The position numbers and the translations under genes are program-made. A stretch of 64,000 nt of DNA from Marinobacter piscis (GTDB taxonomy: Bacteria; Pseudomonadota; Gammaproteobacteria; Pseudomonadales; Oleiphilaceae): NCBI RefSeq assembly GCF_007671655.1, contig NZ_VCGX01000001.1:1180470-1244469 (forward strand), written 5' to 3'. This document shows positions 25,042-34,033 of this stretch, piece by piece. Position 1 is the stretch's first letter. Every line of letters starts with the position of its first letter. Under the pieces are notes generated by a model. The model did no database searches. It saw nothing but the letters and a program-made list of their open reading frames with translations, and was not told the DNA's origin.

Positions 25042-25061
25042 TGTGACCAAAATGTGACCAA
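25042..25061. repeat. Tandem TGTGACCAA repeats beside the tRNA fragment
   Basis: TGTGACCAA occurs at 25042-25050 and 25053-25061, and a degenerate third copy follows. Short direct repeats next to a tRNA-derived attachment site resemble integrase arm-type sites; this reading is inferred from position. Confidence 0.45.
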
Positions 25062-25139
25062 GTTGTGGCCACTGCGCTGTTTTCTTCAGCCTTGACCTGG
25101 TGCAGATGACGAGTTATTGTCAAATCTGGTGTATGACCA

Positions 25140-25359
25140 TCAGGCAGCGCTCCTGTCAGATTGATCATCCACCTGAATTCCATCCTGAAACTGAACGTTG
25201 TCCACGACCAGCTTCAGTTGGTCGAACCCCTTAATCCGCTTCCAGCGTTCCTGGGCGGACTGGAGCAGTTTGAACACCATCGATAACGTGGTGTCCCGAG
25301 AGCCGCAAGACCGGCTCCGCTTGGTCCTCAGGCGTACTGTGGCGAAGGTGGATTCAATC
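25140..25359 (-). pseudogene. IS256-family transposase C-terminal remnant
   Basis: The minus strand encodes RIESTFATVRLRTKRSRSCG, then SRDTTLSMVFKLLQSAQERW and LKLVVDNVQFQDG, and stops at 25140. This is the C-terminal end of IS256-family (mutator-type) transposases. It is cut off exactly at the left end of IS copy 2, so that IS inserted into or recombined with it; the two reading frames happen to be fused across the junction. Confidence 0.82.
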
Positions 25360-26693
25360 CTGACGAATCCCCACGAATATGTTGCTACTCGCCGCATAGG
25401 CTCTGCTCCCTGACTTCCTCGCGAAGTCGTGCTCGGAGGGTTGTCCAAGCAGGCCAAGGCACGGCGTCGGGTTGATGACGACGAAGACATTCCAAGCCCA
25501 GGCGCCACACGGAAAGCACGCTCCGGTGCCGGATACTGTTGCTCTGATAGCGCCGCTGTTGCCCCCGGGCTCGGACATCCAGGCCGGCCACCATCATGGC
25601 CACGTTCGCCAACATGGCGATCAGCAGCAGGACCTCGATGCGCTTGCCCTGGCGAGACTGATGCATGCCGAAGCCCAGCCCGAACAAGGGACTTTTGACA
25701 TCGCGGAACCCTTCCTCAATCTGCATGCGCTGTCGGTAGATCGTTACCACTTTATTCGCCAGCGTTGAGCGGTCCGGCAGATTGCTGACCAGCACCCAGG
25801 GCTCCTGCTGACGCCGGGCGATCGTCCGGCTGCCGCCGTCCCGAGAGATCCGGCCTTGTTTATTGCGATGCTTACGTCCCCGTGGCGGTCGATAATAGAG
25901 CACCATCTGAGCGCGGAACGGATGGTTTTCGGCGATCCGGACGGAGCCCCACGCCTGCGGTTCCGATGTCGCGTGTTGAAACAGGGTCTTCACGGGTTGC
26001 CATGCTTCGCCTGACGCCTGGTAACGGGCGGGCTGACGGACCCGTCCAACGATATACCAGCCGCGCGCTTCAACGGCCCGAAACCACGGGTTACGAAAGC
26101 CGGCATCGGTCACCAGGATCGGCGTGGCCTTGTCGGGAAGGAACCTTGCCAGCGCATCCAGCAGATAGGCTTCACAGTATGGGCATCCTTCCTTGTGATG
26201 AACCTTCTCGAAGATGGGCAGCGATCGCCCGGCGAAGGGCACCGCCGCACGCAGCAGGAAATGCCTGCCGCGGTCATCAATCGGCGACCAGTCCACCAGA
26301 ATCAGTGGGCGCGTTGTATGGCCGATCAGCAGCGAGGCCATGAGCCAATAGAACAGCGGTCGTTCCTGATGAAGGTGAGGGTTGCCTAATAGTCGATCGA
26401 CTCGTTTGATGGCGTGCTTGGCATCCGTCGAGCTCGGCAACGCACGGCCAATGGCCGTTAATCCCAGACGTCGCTCGCCCAGCAGAGCGCCAACGGTATC
26501 GAGGACGGTCTGTAGCCGCTTGGCATGGATCACGGAGAGTGAAGACGTCAGCAAGTTATGCAAGAATCGAGGGGCCTGCATGGGTCTCCTTCGCATGTTG
26601 TTGTGTGTCGTAACTCACAACATGCATGACTCATGCAGGCTTTTTCAATCCTATCATGCTGATTTTATTACCCATTTCATGGGGATTCCTCAG
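25360..26693 (-). mobile_element. IS4-family (IS10-like) insertion sequence, copy 2
   Basis: 1334 bp, same orientation and same ends as copy 1 (offset 9577 throughout, no indels). The left end cuts an IS256 remnant. The right end abuts the target duplication ATCTTAAGC. Confidence 0.94.
25385..26581 (-). CDS. IS4-family transposase, copy 2 (consensus-like, probably active)
   Basis: A 398-residue transposase identical to copy 1 except at four residues, where this copy has the aromatic residues expected for the IS10 group (FLPDK, DAGFRNPW, RGWYIV, EAWQPV). DDE residues lie in LVDWSPIDD, VTDAGF and YRQRMQIEEGFRDVK. AAGGAG precedes ATG 26581; an ATG 15 nt upstream is an alternative. It is the likelier source of transposase for the composite unit. 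Confidence 0.94.
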   Translation of the reverse strand: MQAPRFLHNLLTSSLSVIHAKRLQTVLDTVGALLGERRLGLTAIGRALPSSTDAKHAIKRVDRLLGNPHLHQERPLFYWLMASLLIGHTTRPLILVDWSPIDDRGRHFLLRAAVPFAGRSLPIFEKVHHKEGCPYCEAYLLDALARFLPDKATPILVTDAGFRNPWFRAVEARGWYIVGRVRQPARYQASGEAWQPVKTLFQHATSEPQAWGSVRIAENHPFRAQMVLYYRPPRGRKHRNKQGRISRDGGSRTIARRQQEPWVLVSNLPDRSTLANKVVTIYRQRMQIEEGFRDVKSPLFGLGFGMHQSRQGKRIEVLLLIAMLANVAMMVAGLDVRARGQQRRYQSNSIRHRSVLSVWRLGLECLRRHQPDAVPWPAWTTLRARLREEVREQSLCGE

Positions 26694-26702
26694 ATCTTAA
26701 GC
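26694..26702. repeat. 9-bp target-site duplication, right copy
   Basis: ATCTTAAGC immediately follows the right end of IS copy 2 and is identical to 15774-15782. Confidence 0.9.
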
Positions 26703-26850
26703 CAGTTTTGCACGCTAGAGTTGGATGGTTTTGGTTTTAAGTTACGAGGGAGGTGTCGGGCCAACGCGAGGGTAGAGTAACGTTCAGAGCTGGTTACTCG
26801 AAGGGCTGTGAGGTGTTTTATTGCAGTTTAGTGTCCCATTTGTGCACCAG

Positions 26851-26879
26851 AAACAACAAAGCCCGCTCGAAAGCAGGCT
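26851..26879 (-). terminator. Terminator of the tRNA-Ile2 gene
   Basis: On the minus strand, stem AGCCTGC/GCGGGCT with loop TTTCGA is followed by TTGTTGTTT, 17 nt past the tRNA CCA. Confidence 0.8.
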
Positions 26880-26895
26880 AAGTGTTTGAAAATAC

Positions 26896-26972
26896 TGGTG
26901 GGCCCAGGCGGACTCGAACCGCCGACCAAAGGATTATGAGTCCTCTGCTCTAACCAACTGAGCTATAGGCCC
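26896..26972 (-). tRNA. tRNA with CAU anticodon, probably tRNA-Ile2 (lysidine-modified)
   Basis: A 77-nt tRNA with all arms and encoded CCA. The anticodon loop is CTCATAA. CAU can mean elongator Met, initiator Met or Ile2. The C4-G69 and C5-G68 acceptor pairs and overall similarity to ileX-type genes favour Ile2, in which TilS converts C34 to lysidine to read AUA. It lies about 100 nt downstream of rpoD on the same strand. Confidence 0.93.
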
Positions 26973-27071
26973 GTGTAAACAGTTTGTGCTTTGCAGGGAG
27001 TTCCGGGAAGGGGAAGCAAAGCGGGCGCCATTATACCGATGAGGTAGGGCGCCCGCCAGTGTTGTTGCAAA

Positions 27072-28907
27072 TTATCCCTGATTTCCCTGATCGTCGATGA
27101 ATCCGCGCAGGTGGTCGGAGCGGGAAGGGTGGCGCAGTTTGCGCAGAGCCTTGGCTTCAATCTGACGAATCCGCTCACGGGTTACATCAAACTGTTTGCC
27201 CACTTCTTCCAGTGTGTGGTCAGTATTCATCTCAATGCCAAAGCGCATGCGCAGTACTTTGGATTCGCGGGCGGTAAGGCCCGACAATACTGAGCGTGTG
27301 GCCTCACGCAGACCTTCTGCGGTTGCAGAATCGACCGGAGAAAGCGCCTGGATGTCTTCAATAAAGTCGCCCAGGTGGCTGTCTTCATCATCGCCAATGG
27401 GGGTTTCCATGGAGATGGGTTCTTTGGCAATTTTCAGGACTTTGCGAACCTTGTCTTCCGACATTTCCATGCGCTCACCCAGCTCTTCAGGCAGAGGCTC
27501 ACGGCCCATTTCCTGAAGCATCTGGCGGGAGATGCGGTTGAGCTTGTTGATGGTCTCAATCATGTGCACCGGTATACGAATGGTGCGTGCCTGGTCCGCA
27601 ATGGAGCGGGTGATGGCCTGACGGATCCACCAGGTGGCGTAGGTAGAGAACTTGTACCCACGACGGTACTCAAACTTGTCGACCGCTTTCATCAGGCCGA
27701 TGTTGCCTTCCTGAATCAGATCCAGGAACTGCAGGCCGCGGTTGGTGTATTTCTTGGCGATGGAAATAACCAGACGCAGGTTGGCCTCCACCATTTCCTT
27801 CTTGGCGCGGCGTGCCCTGGCCTCGCCAATAGAAACGCGGCGGTTAATCTCTTTAATATCGGCGACGTCCAGATCCACTTCAGTCTGTACGTTCTGAATG
27901 CGCTTCTGGAGGCGGACGATATCATCAAGGCGCTCTTCCATTGCGGCTGCGTAGGGCTTCTTGCCTTTAACAATCTGTTCAGCCCACTCGGGGTTTGCCT
28001 CGTTGCCCGGGAAGGATTTGATGAACTCTTTGCGCGGCATTTTGCATTCCTGCACGCAGATCCTAAGGATTGCGCGCTCGTTTTCGCGCACAAGGTCGTT
28101 GGTGGAGCGAACCACGTTCACCAGTTCATCGAAGGCTTTATTGCCTAGTTTGAAAGGTGCAAACGCCTCACCCAGCTCGTTCAGCGCGGCCTGGGTTTTC
28201 TTGTCTGCCCGGCCATGTTTGGCCAGCAGGTCTTCGGCAACCGCCAGTTTTTCCCGGATGAGCTCAAAGCGCAGGCGGGTCTCTTCAGGATCCGGACCGC
28301 TTTCCGGCTCTTCTTCTTCCTCGTCATCAGCTTTGTCTTCTTCCGAGGTTTCCGGCTTGGGCGCTGGCTCTGGCATGAAGGGCTCGGCGCCGTCCGGGTC
28401 GAGAAAACCGGTTACGATGTCGGTGATGCGGCCTTCGTTTTCAATAATGCGATCGTAGGCCTGAATAACCGTGCCAACGGTGCCGGGAAAGTGTGCTACC
28501 GCCGCCATTACATCGCGAATACCCTGCTCAATGCGCTTGGCGATAACAATTTCGCCTTCGCGGGTCAGCAGTTCCACAGTGCCCATTTCGCGCATGTACA
28601 TGCGTACAGGATCGGTGGTGCGGCCAGCGTCAGATTCCACAGCGGCAAGCGCGGCAGCGGCTTCGGCAGCTGCGGCTTCATCAGCCGTGGAGTCGCCGTC
28701 GGTCATCAGCAGAGTATCAGCGTCCGGTGCCACTTCGGATACCTGAATGCCCATGTCGTTGATCATCCGGATGATGTCTTCAACCTGGTCCGGATCGGCA
28801 ATGTCTTCCGGGAGGTGATCGTTTACCTCGGCGTAAGTCAGGTAGCCTTGTTCCTTGCCTCGTGCTATGAGGTCTTTCAAACGTGATTTCTGCGAATTGC
28901 CTGACAT
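27072..28907 (-). CDS. rpoD: RpoD, housekeeping sigma-70 factor
   Basis: A 611-residue primary sigma factor. Region 1.1 is at the N-terminus ([21 protein letters not shown]), followed by region 1.2 ([11 protein letters not shown]), an acidic non-conserved insert ([20 protein letters not shown]), regions 2.3-2.4 ([29 protein letters not shown]), region 3 and region 4 ([32 protein letters not shown]). Start ATG 28907 aligns with the E. coli N-terminus; a GTG six nt upstream is possible. It is the last gene of the macromolecular synthesis operon after rpsU and dnaG, with its own probable promoters in the gap. Confidence 0.98.
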   Translation of the reverse strand: MSGNSQKSRLKDLIARGKEQGYLTYAEVNDHLPEDIADPDQVEDIIRMINDMGIQVSEVAPDADTLLMTDGDSTADEAAAAEAAAALAAVESDAGRTTDPVRMYMREMGTVELLTREGEIVIAKRIEQGIRDVMAAVAHFPGTVGTVIQAYDRIIENEGRITDIVTGFLDPDGAEPFMPEPAPKPETSEEDKADDEEEEEPESGPDPEETRLRFELIREKLAVAEDLLAKHGRADKKTQAALNELGEAFAPFKLGNKAFDELVNVVRSTNDLVRENERAILRICVQECKMPRKEFIKSFPGNEANPEWAEQIVKGKKPYAAAMEERLDDIVRLQKRIQNVQTEVDLDVADIKEINRRVSIGEARARRAKKEMVEANLRLVISIAKKYTNRGLQFLDLIQEGNIGLMKAVDKFEYRRGYKFSTYATWWIRQAITRSIADQARTIRIPVHMIETINKLNRISRQMLQEMGREPLPEELGERMEMSEDKVRKVLKIAKEPISMETPIGDDEDSHLGDFIEDIQALSPVDSATAEGLREATRSVLSGLTARESKVLRMRFGIEMNTDHTLEEVGKQFDVTRERIRQIEAKALRKLRHPSRSDHLRGFIDDQGNQG

Positions 28908-28991
28908 AGACACCCTGTGAACTCGCTTATGTAAATAAAAATGAAACAGCCATTATAGCTGTCGCTCAAATGCACCGCTACTTAATGCTTA

Positions 28992-29022
28992 TTAGATGGT
29001 GACTGGTGCGTTAAGTTTCAAG
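28992..29022 (-). promoter_or_regulatory. Heat-shock (sigma-32)-like promoter upstream of rpoD
   Basis: On the minus strand CTTGAAA (29022-29016), a 14-nt spacer, and CACCATCTAA (29001-28992) resemble the sigma-32 consensus TTGAAA-N12-15-CCCCATnT. E. coli rpoD also has an internal heat-shock promoter. A TATAAT box lies closer to the gene at 28957-28952 without a good -35. Confidence 0.45.
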
Positions 29023-29027
29023 TGCTG

Positions 29028-30755
29028 TTAGTGGGGAGTCCCCGCGCTCAGCTGTCGCAACTCCTGCCGTTCTTCAACGGTAAGGTTTGCAAAATTTCGT
29101 AACAGTGCCGCCAGGCGTTGTTGCCTGGTCGATTCCTCATCCGGGCTGAGAAGCTCCCTGGCTGCGGCCAGCGTGCTTTCCCGTGCCGGGATATGCTCAA
29201 TGCCATCAAAAATAGTATAGAACTGTTTGCGCGCTTCGCCATTCAGGGCGAGGGCGGTTATAAGTGATTTCCGGTCCCGGAGATCGTGTTCTGCAATAAA
29301 GCCGGCAAACTGTCTGGCCTGGTTATACTGGCGGGAACTGCGTGCCAGTTCGATGACTTCGCTGGCCAGGTCCGGCGCCTCAAGCAGCGCAAGGCACAAC
29401 AGGCTGTCTTTGCTCAGTTTTACATCAATGCGTTCTTCGGGAATGCGATCCCGCTGTTCGCCTTTCCACTTGCTCCATTGCTTAGGCGAGCGCTTCTGCC
29501 ACTGGGAACGGCCGCCGCACAGGCGTAGCATCTCGTGCCACATGGCGTCCCGCAGGGTGCTTCTGGGCATTTTTTTCAGAAGCGGTTCTGTACGGGCCTT
29601 CAGCTCACCCCGGTTTTCCGGTAATTCCAGGTCCAGGCCTTCACTCTGGCGGTCAAACAGATACCGCGAGAGGGGCGTGGCACCTTCAATGCGTTTCTGG
29701 AACGCGTCCGGTCCTTCTTTGCGTACCAGGGTGTCCGGATCTTCGCCTTCGGGCAGCATCAAAAACTGCAGGTGAAGGCCGTCTGTCATCAGCTCCAGGG
29801 CGTTTTCCATTGCCCGGTCGGCCGCCCTGAACCCGGCCTGGTCGCCGTCAAAGCAGAAGACGATGTGCCGGACCTGTCTTAACAGGGCCTGAAGGCTATC
29901 CTGGTTTGTGGCTGTGCCCAGGGTGGCAACGGCGTAATGAATGCCGTGCTGGGCCAGCGCAATCACGTCCATGTAGCCTTCTACAACCAGCAGCTTGTCG
30001 AGCTGTTTCAGCGCCTGCCTGGCTTCAAACAGGCCGTATATCTCCCGGCTTTTGTGAAAAACGTCGGACTCGGGAGAGTTTATGTATTTGGCCTTGTCAT
30101 CACCGAGTGTGCGTCCCCCGAAAGCAACGGTTCTGCCACGGGTGTTGCGCAGAGGGAACATGACCCGGTTGCGGAACAGATCCCGCGGCCTGCCGAATTT
30201 ATCGGACACAGTGCCGGTTTCTATCAGCGGCCCCTGCAGGTCTTTGCTTGCGGTATCGAACAGTGCCGTACCGGCGGCAGGCGCATAGCCCACGTTGTAT
30301 TGCCGGATGATATGTTCGTCCAGCCCACGCTGTTTAAGGTAGTCCCGGGCAAACGACCCCTGGTGGCCCTGCAGTGCGGTCTGGTAAAAGTGGCTGGCAA
30401 AATCCAGCGCATCTGTCAGAGTCCGGGCCTGCTGGATTTCCTGCTTGACGGCTTTGTCGTAAGGTACTTCCAGTCCGACCCGGCGAGCCAGTTCTTCAAC
30501 GGCCTCGGTAAATCCCATCCCCTCAAATTCACGCACAAAGCTGATGGCGTCGCCGTGAGCGCCACAGCCGAAGCAATGATAAAAGCCTTTATCCGGCCTT
30601 ACATTGAAAGACGGTGTTTTTTCATCATGAAACGGGCAGCGAGCCTTGTAGCTTGCTCCGGCCTTTTTGAGCGTTATACGCGAGCCCACCAGCTCTGCCA
30701 GATCTACCCGGTCGAGCAGGTCTTCAACAAAGCGTTGGGGGATCATTCCGCTCAT
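29028..30755 (-). CDS. dnaG: DnaG primase
   Basis: A 575-residue primase that makes RNA primers at replication forks. It has the N-terminal CHC2 zinc finger (CPFHDEKTPSF..FYHCFGCGAHGD), the Toprim catalytic core (VVEGYMDVIAL, FDGDQAG) and a C-terminal DnaB-interaction region. Start ATG 30755 is chosen for the GGAG six nt upstream; ATG 30746 (MIPQRF) is the alternative. A hairpin terminator separates it from rpsU, as in E. coli where it lowers dnaG expression relative to rpsU. Confidence 0.97.
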   Translation of the reverse strand: MSGMIPQRFVEDLLDRVDLAELVGSRITLKKAGASYKARCPFHDEKTPSFNVRPDKGFYHCFGCGAHGDAISFVREFEGMGFTEAVEELARRVGLEVPYDKAVKQEIQQARTLTDALDFASHFYQTALQGHQGSFARDYLKQRGLDEHIIRQYNVGYAPAAGTALFDTASKDLQGPLIETGTVSDKFGRPRDLFRNRVMFPLRNTRGRTVAFGGRTLGDDKAKYINSPESDVFHKSREIYGLFEARQALKQLDKLLVVEGYMDVIALAQHGIHYAVATLGTATNQDSLQALLRQVRHIVFCFDGDQAGFRAADRAMENALELMTDGLHLQFLMLPEGEDPDTLVRKEGPDAFQKRIEGATPLSRYLFDRQSEGLDLELPENRGELKARTEPLLKKMPRSTLRDAMWHEMLRLCGGRSQWQKRSPKQWSKWKGEQRDRIPEERIDVKLSKDSLLCLALLEAPDLASEVIELARSSRQYNQARQFAGFIAEHDLRDRKSLITALALNGEARKQFYTIFDGIEHIPARESTLAAARELLSPDEESTRQQRLAALLRNFANLTVEERQELRQLSAGTPH

Positions 30756-30798
30756 GATGGCTCCGACTTCAGGCTCTTGGCGTGCGTGACCAATAGCC

Positions 30799-30832
30799 AA
30801 AAATGCCGCCGAAGCCAGGCCCCGGCGGCATT
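30799..30832 (-). terminator. Terminator/attenuator between rpsU and dnaG
   Basis: Perfect 10-bp stem AATGCCGCCG/CGGCGGCATT followed on the minus strand by TTTTT. It is the counterpart of the E. coli T1 terminator that limits read-through from rpsU into dnaG. Confidence 0.9.
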
Positions 30833-30905
30833 TTCAGGTCGCTCTGTGCAGCCCGCGGCTGAACAGGCAATCAGTGCTTTGCAGTCAAGCGGCGTCTGAA
30901 ATAAC

Positions 30906-31121
30906 TCAGTACAGACGCTCGAACTTGCGCTGCTCCCGCTGAAGCTTCTTGAGATGACGCTTAACGGCAGCGGCTGCTTTACGCTTACGAACAGCGGTCG
31001 GCTTCTCATAGTGCTCACGACGACGTACTTCTGAGAGGACGCCTGCTTTTTCGCAAGAACGCTTGAAGCGACGCAGTGCTACGTCAAACGGTTCATTCTC
31101 TTTCACTTTAACAGCTGGCAT
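30906..31121 (-). CDS. rpsU: Ribosomal protein bS21
   Basis: A 71-residue basic protein of the small ribosomal subunit ([37 protein letters not shown]). The start is at 31121, the family start, with AGGTGA upstream; 15 upstream codons in frame are not used. It is first in the rpsU-dnaG-rpoD operon and divergent from tsaD. Confidence 0.98.
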   Translation of the reverse strand: MPAVKVKENEPFDVALRRFKRSCEKAGVLSEVRRREHYEKPTAVRKRKAAAAVKRHLKKLQREQRKFERLY

Positions 31122-31360
31122 TCGACAATCACCTACCTGGATATATTCAGTTATATTTAGATGCATATCTGGCGCTGCCAGATAGCGTCGACCCTGGTCA
31201 GATTGGCTAAAACTCGACCAGTTCCTGATTTAGGCCGGCAATGATAGCGCCAGGTCAGGGTCAGGTCAATGTTTGTTCGATGAAACAGCGTGTGAGTTTC
31301 GGGTTTCTGCTAGAATATGCCTCGTTTATTCATTTACGCCAACCAATGTGGCCAGGTTAT

Positions 31361-32419
31361 ATGTTGATTCTGGGTATTGAAACCTCCTGCGATGAAACCG
31401 GAGTTGCGCTGTTTGACACAGAGAAAGGGCTGCTGAGCCATGCTCTGTTCAGTCAGACTGATATGCACGCTGATTACGGGGGCGTGGTGCCAGAGCTGGC
31501 ATCCCGCGATCACGTTCGCAAGTTATTGCCTCTGTGTGATCAGGTGCTTGCAGAGAGCGGGCTTTCCCGGAGTGCTATTGATGGTATTGCTTATACCGCC
31601 GGTCCGGGCCTGATCGGAGCGTTAATGGTGGGTGGATCTGTGGCCCATGCTCTGGGCTTTGCCCTTGGCATACCTGTTCTGGGCGTGCACCACATGGAAG
31701 GGCATTTGCTCGCTCCCATGCTCGAGGAAAACCCCCCCGCTTTTCCGTTCGTTGCGTTGCTGGTCTCGGGTGGCCATACCCAGTTGGTGCGTGTGGATGG
31801 TATCGGGCAATACCAGATGCTGGGTGAGTCGGTGGATGACGCCGCCGGGGAGGCCTTCGACAAAACGGCGAAAATGTTGGGGCTGGACTACCCGGGTGGT
31901 CCCCGGGTGGCGGCGTTAGCCGAAAAAGGTACGCCCGGACGTTACCGGTTCCCCCGGCCAATGACGGACCGGCCAGGGCTGGATTTCAGTTTCAGTGGCC
32001 TGAAAACCTTCACGCTCAATACCGTTAATGCAGCCAGGCAGTCGGAAGAGGGTCTGAGCGATCAGGTGCGTGCTGATATAGCCCTGGCATTTGAAACCGC
32101 GGCGGTGGACACGCTGGTGATCAAGTGCCGGCGGGCTCTGGAGCAGACCGGCTGCGACCGTCTTGTGATTGCCGGTGGTGTAAGTGCCAATAAGCGTTTG
32201 CGTGCAGGACTTGAGAAAATGGCGACCAAGCTGCGCGCTCACGTATTTTATGCCCGTCCGGAGTTTTGCACGGATAACGGGGCCATGATTGCGTACGCCG
32301 GTGCCCAGCGAATGCTGGCCGGTCAGCGTGACGGGGAGCGCATTGTCGCTGTGCCCAGGTGGCCAATGAATGCTTTGCCATCGCTGGCGGAGGCTCGCCA
32401 GGCGGGGCTGGTTGACTGA
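31361..32419 (+). CDS. tsaD: TsaD, tRNA N6-threonylcarbamoyladenosine transferase subunit
   Basis: A 352-residue ASKHA-fold enzyme that attaches threonylcarbamoyl to A37 of ANN-decoding tRNAs. It has the N-terminal [15 protein letters not shown], the metal-binding HHMEGH motif (near residue 110), and GGDS-type SGGHTQLV and FSFSGLKT segments. Start ATG 31361 begins the conserved N-terminus (MLILGIETS); the longer frame upstream crosses the promoter and is not used. It is divergent from rpsU, the standard arrangement. Confidence 0.97.
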   Translation: MLILGIETSCDETGVALFDTEKGLLSHALFSQTDMHADYGGVVPELASRDHVRKLLPLCDQVLAESGLSRSAIDGIAYTAGPGLIGALMVGGSVAHALGFALGIPVLGVHHMEGHLLAPMLEENPPAFPFVALLVSGGHTQLVRVDGIGQYQMLGESVDDAAGEAFDKTAKMLGLDYPGGPRVAALAEKGTPGRYRFPRPMTDRPGLDFSFSGLKTFTLNTVNAARQSEEGLSDQVRADIALAFETAAVDTLVIKCRRALEQTGCDRLVIAGGVSANKRLRAGLEKMATKLRAHVFYARPEFCTDNGAMIAYAGAQRMLAGQRDGERIVAVPRWPMNALPSLAEARQAGLVD

Positions 32420-32422
32420 TTG

Positions 32423-33013
32423 TCAGAGGCCGGTTTCCCGCCCCTGGGCCAGCCGGATCAAATTGTTGCGGTGGCGAACCACAACCAGAATCGCCAGCAG
32501 GCCGAACATTGGCAGGGTGTCCGGTTCAAGGATCGCACTGATAAGTGGGCCGCTGAGGATGGCTGTTACCGAGGCCAGTGCAGAAATCCGCCAGCGCCAT
32601 AACACCAGCAACCAGAGGATGGCCATTACCAGAGTGGTTACTGGCGCCAGTGCCAGCCCGGCGCCCAGAGCAGTGGCCACGCCTTTACCGCCTTTAAACC
32701 GGTAGAAAACCGGGATCATGTGGCCGGTAACCGCGCACAGGGCAATGATCGCCTGGGCCAGGACTGACAGCCCCGCGCTGTATGCCAGCCATGCCGGCAA
32801 CCAGCCTTTTGCCGCATCCAGAGCCAGGGTGGCCAGTGCCGGTAACCAGCCACCGGTACGATAAACGTTGGTGGCGCCCGGGTTGCCTGACCCCTGTGCC
32901 CGCGGATCCGGCAGGCGCCACAGCCGGCTGACCGGTATGGCAAATAAAACCGAGCCGGCAAGATAGGCTGCCAGACACAACAGAACAGTCATCACCGGAT
33001 CACTCACGGGCAT
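32423..33013 (-). CDS. plsY: PlsY, acyl-phosphate:glycerol-3-phosphate acyltransferase
   Basis: A 196-residue integral membrane enzyme for the first acylation in phospholipid synthesis. Motifs are GSVLFAIPVSRL, the glycine-rich GSGNPGATNVYRTGG loop and FKGGKGVATALG, with five or so hydrophobic helices. It is convergent with tsaD three nt apart. Start ATG 33013; a TTG six nt upstream is possible. The ribosome site is weak. Confidence 0.95.
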   Translation of the reverse strand: MPVSDPVMTVLLCLAAYLAGSVLFAIPVSRLWRLPDPRAQGSGNPGATNVYRTGGWLPALATLALDAAKGWLPAWLAYSAGLSVLAQAIIALCAVTGHMIPVFYRFKGGKGVATALGAGLALAPVTTLVMAILWLLVLWRWRISALASVTAILSGPLISAILEPDTLPMFGLLAILVVVRHRNNLIRLAQGRETGL

Positions 33014-33152
33014 TATCAAGTCTCACAGACGAAGACGAACAAGGGTCATGTGTGCGAAAATACCGGCCCTCAGTTTACAGGCCTGTATGTTCACACTATC
33101 CGCAGTCTGTATGTTATTCAATTGGCAGTGATGGAATATTCCGGGAGCACTC

Positions 33153-33509
33153 TTGGCAGACAGCGTATTGATTGAAGGTCTGATGATAGAGACCGTGGTG
33201 GGCGTATACGACTGGGAGCGGGAAGTCACCCAGACACTGGTGGCAGACCTGGAAATGGCCTGGGACAACCGTGTTCCCGGAGCGTCAGACAATGTTGCCG
33301 ATGCGCTTGATTATGCCCTGGTGAGTGATCGGGTTGTCGGGTGTCTGCAGCAGTTGCAGCCAAAATTGCTGGAGCATGGTGCCGAAGTTCTGGCCCGGGT
33401 GCTGCAGCAGGAGTTTGGTGTTAGCTGGGTACGCCTTAAACTGCGCAAGCCCGGGGCCGTTCCGGCTGCGCAGTCTGTGGGAGTGTGCATTGAAAGGGGA
33501 GTTCGGTAA
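33153..33509 (+). CDS. folB: FolB, dihydroneopterin aldolase
   Basis: A 118-residue T-fold enzyme of folate synthesis (IEGLMIETVVGVYDWERE at the N-terminus, TNVADALDYALV-like centre, RLKLRKPGAVPAAQSVGV at the end). The start is TTG at 33153 with GGGAG upstream. The stop overlaps the start of the next gene by one base (TAATG), so a second HPPK-like gene is translationally coupled to it. Confidence 0.93.
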   Translation: MADSVLIEGLMIETVVGVYDWEREVTQTLVADLEMAWDNRVPGASDNVADALDYALVSDRVVGCLQQLQPKLLEHGAEVLARVLQQEFGVSWVRLKLRKPGAVPAAQSVGVCIERGVR

Positions 33510-34033
33510 TGCCAGATCAGGTTCCGGTTTATATCAGTATTGGCAGTAATATTAACAGGGAGTGTCATGTTTCTGCGGCCCTGGATGCCCTGGAGGATTG
33601 GTTCGGGGCGCTGGAGATCTCGCCTGTGTATGAAAGCGAGGCGGTGGGGTTTGATGGCTCGCCATTTTATAACCTGGTTGTCGGCATTCGAACAAACCTG
33701 TCAGTCGGTGAGCTTTCACGGTATTTCAAGCAGCTGGAAGCGGAAAACGGGCGCCGGCCGGAAGCTCCAAAGTTCAGCGCCCGGACGCTGGACCTTGATA
33801 TTCTCACCTATGGTGAAGCCGTAGGCCGGATGGATGGCGTTGAGCTGCCCAGAGCTGAGATCCTGAAGAATGCCTTTGTGCTTCGGCCGCTTGCTGATCT
33901 GGCGCCCGGGGTTAAGCATCCGGTGTGTCGAAAAAGCTACCGTGAGCTCTGGAAGGCTTATAACGCTAACCAGAAGCTCTGGCCGGTGAGCTTCAGCTGG
34001 CAGGGCAGAAGAATCTCAAGCGCCGTTGGCTGA
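33509..34033 (+). CDS. HPPK paralogue (FolK-like) coupled to folB
   Basis: A 174-residue member of the 6-hydroxymethyl-7,8-dihydropterin pyrophosphokinase family, with ISIGSNI, YESEAVGFDGSPFYNLVV, ARTLDLDIL and the LPRAEILKNAFVLRPLADLAP segment. A second, more canonical FolK is at 37418-37915. This copy keeps the Asp pair of the RTLDLDIL magnesium-binding motif. It overlaps folB by one base and the end of pgi by 18 nt on the other strand. Whether it is a true HPPK or has shifted function is open. Confidence 0.85.
   Translation: MPDQVPVYISIGSNINRECHVSAALDALEDWFGALEISPVYESEAVGFDGSPFYNLVVGIRTNLSVGELSRYFKQLEAENGRRPEAPKFSARTLDLDILTYGEAVGRMDGVELPRAEILKNAFVLRPLADLAPGVKHPVCRKSYRELWKAYNANQKLWPVSFSWQGRRISSAVG

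Larger units (their letters stand above)
15783..26693. mobile_element. Composite transposon carrying choline/glycine betaine genes
   Basis: This 10,911-bp unit is bounded by two 1334-bp IS4-family copies in the same orientation. Its outer ends carry the same 9-bp direct repeat (ATCTTAAGC), while the inner flanks of the two IS copies (GCGTTAACC and GATTCAATC) do not match the outer repeat or each other. That pattern means the whole block moved as one element. The cargo is betT, betB and betA, plus remnants of IS605/TnpB, IS30, IS3 and IS256 and a tRNA-Arg 3' fragment. It landed between the Abi_2 gene and the tRNA-Ile2/rpoD region. Confidence 0.88.

Noticed and set aside
15783..26693. Two independent insertions of the same IS
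   Set aside because: Neither copy has its own 9-bp duplication, whereas the outer flanks match each other exactly.
26896..26972. Elongator tRNA-Met
   Set aside because: Acceptor-stem C4-G69 and C5-G68 and overall pattern favour tRNA-Ile2 with CAU; the call remains a preference, not proof.
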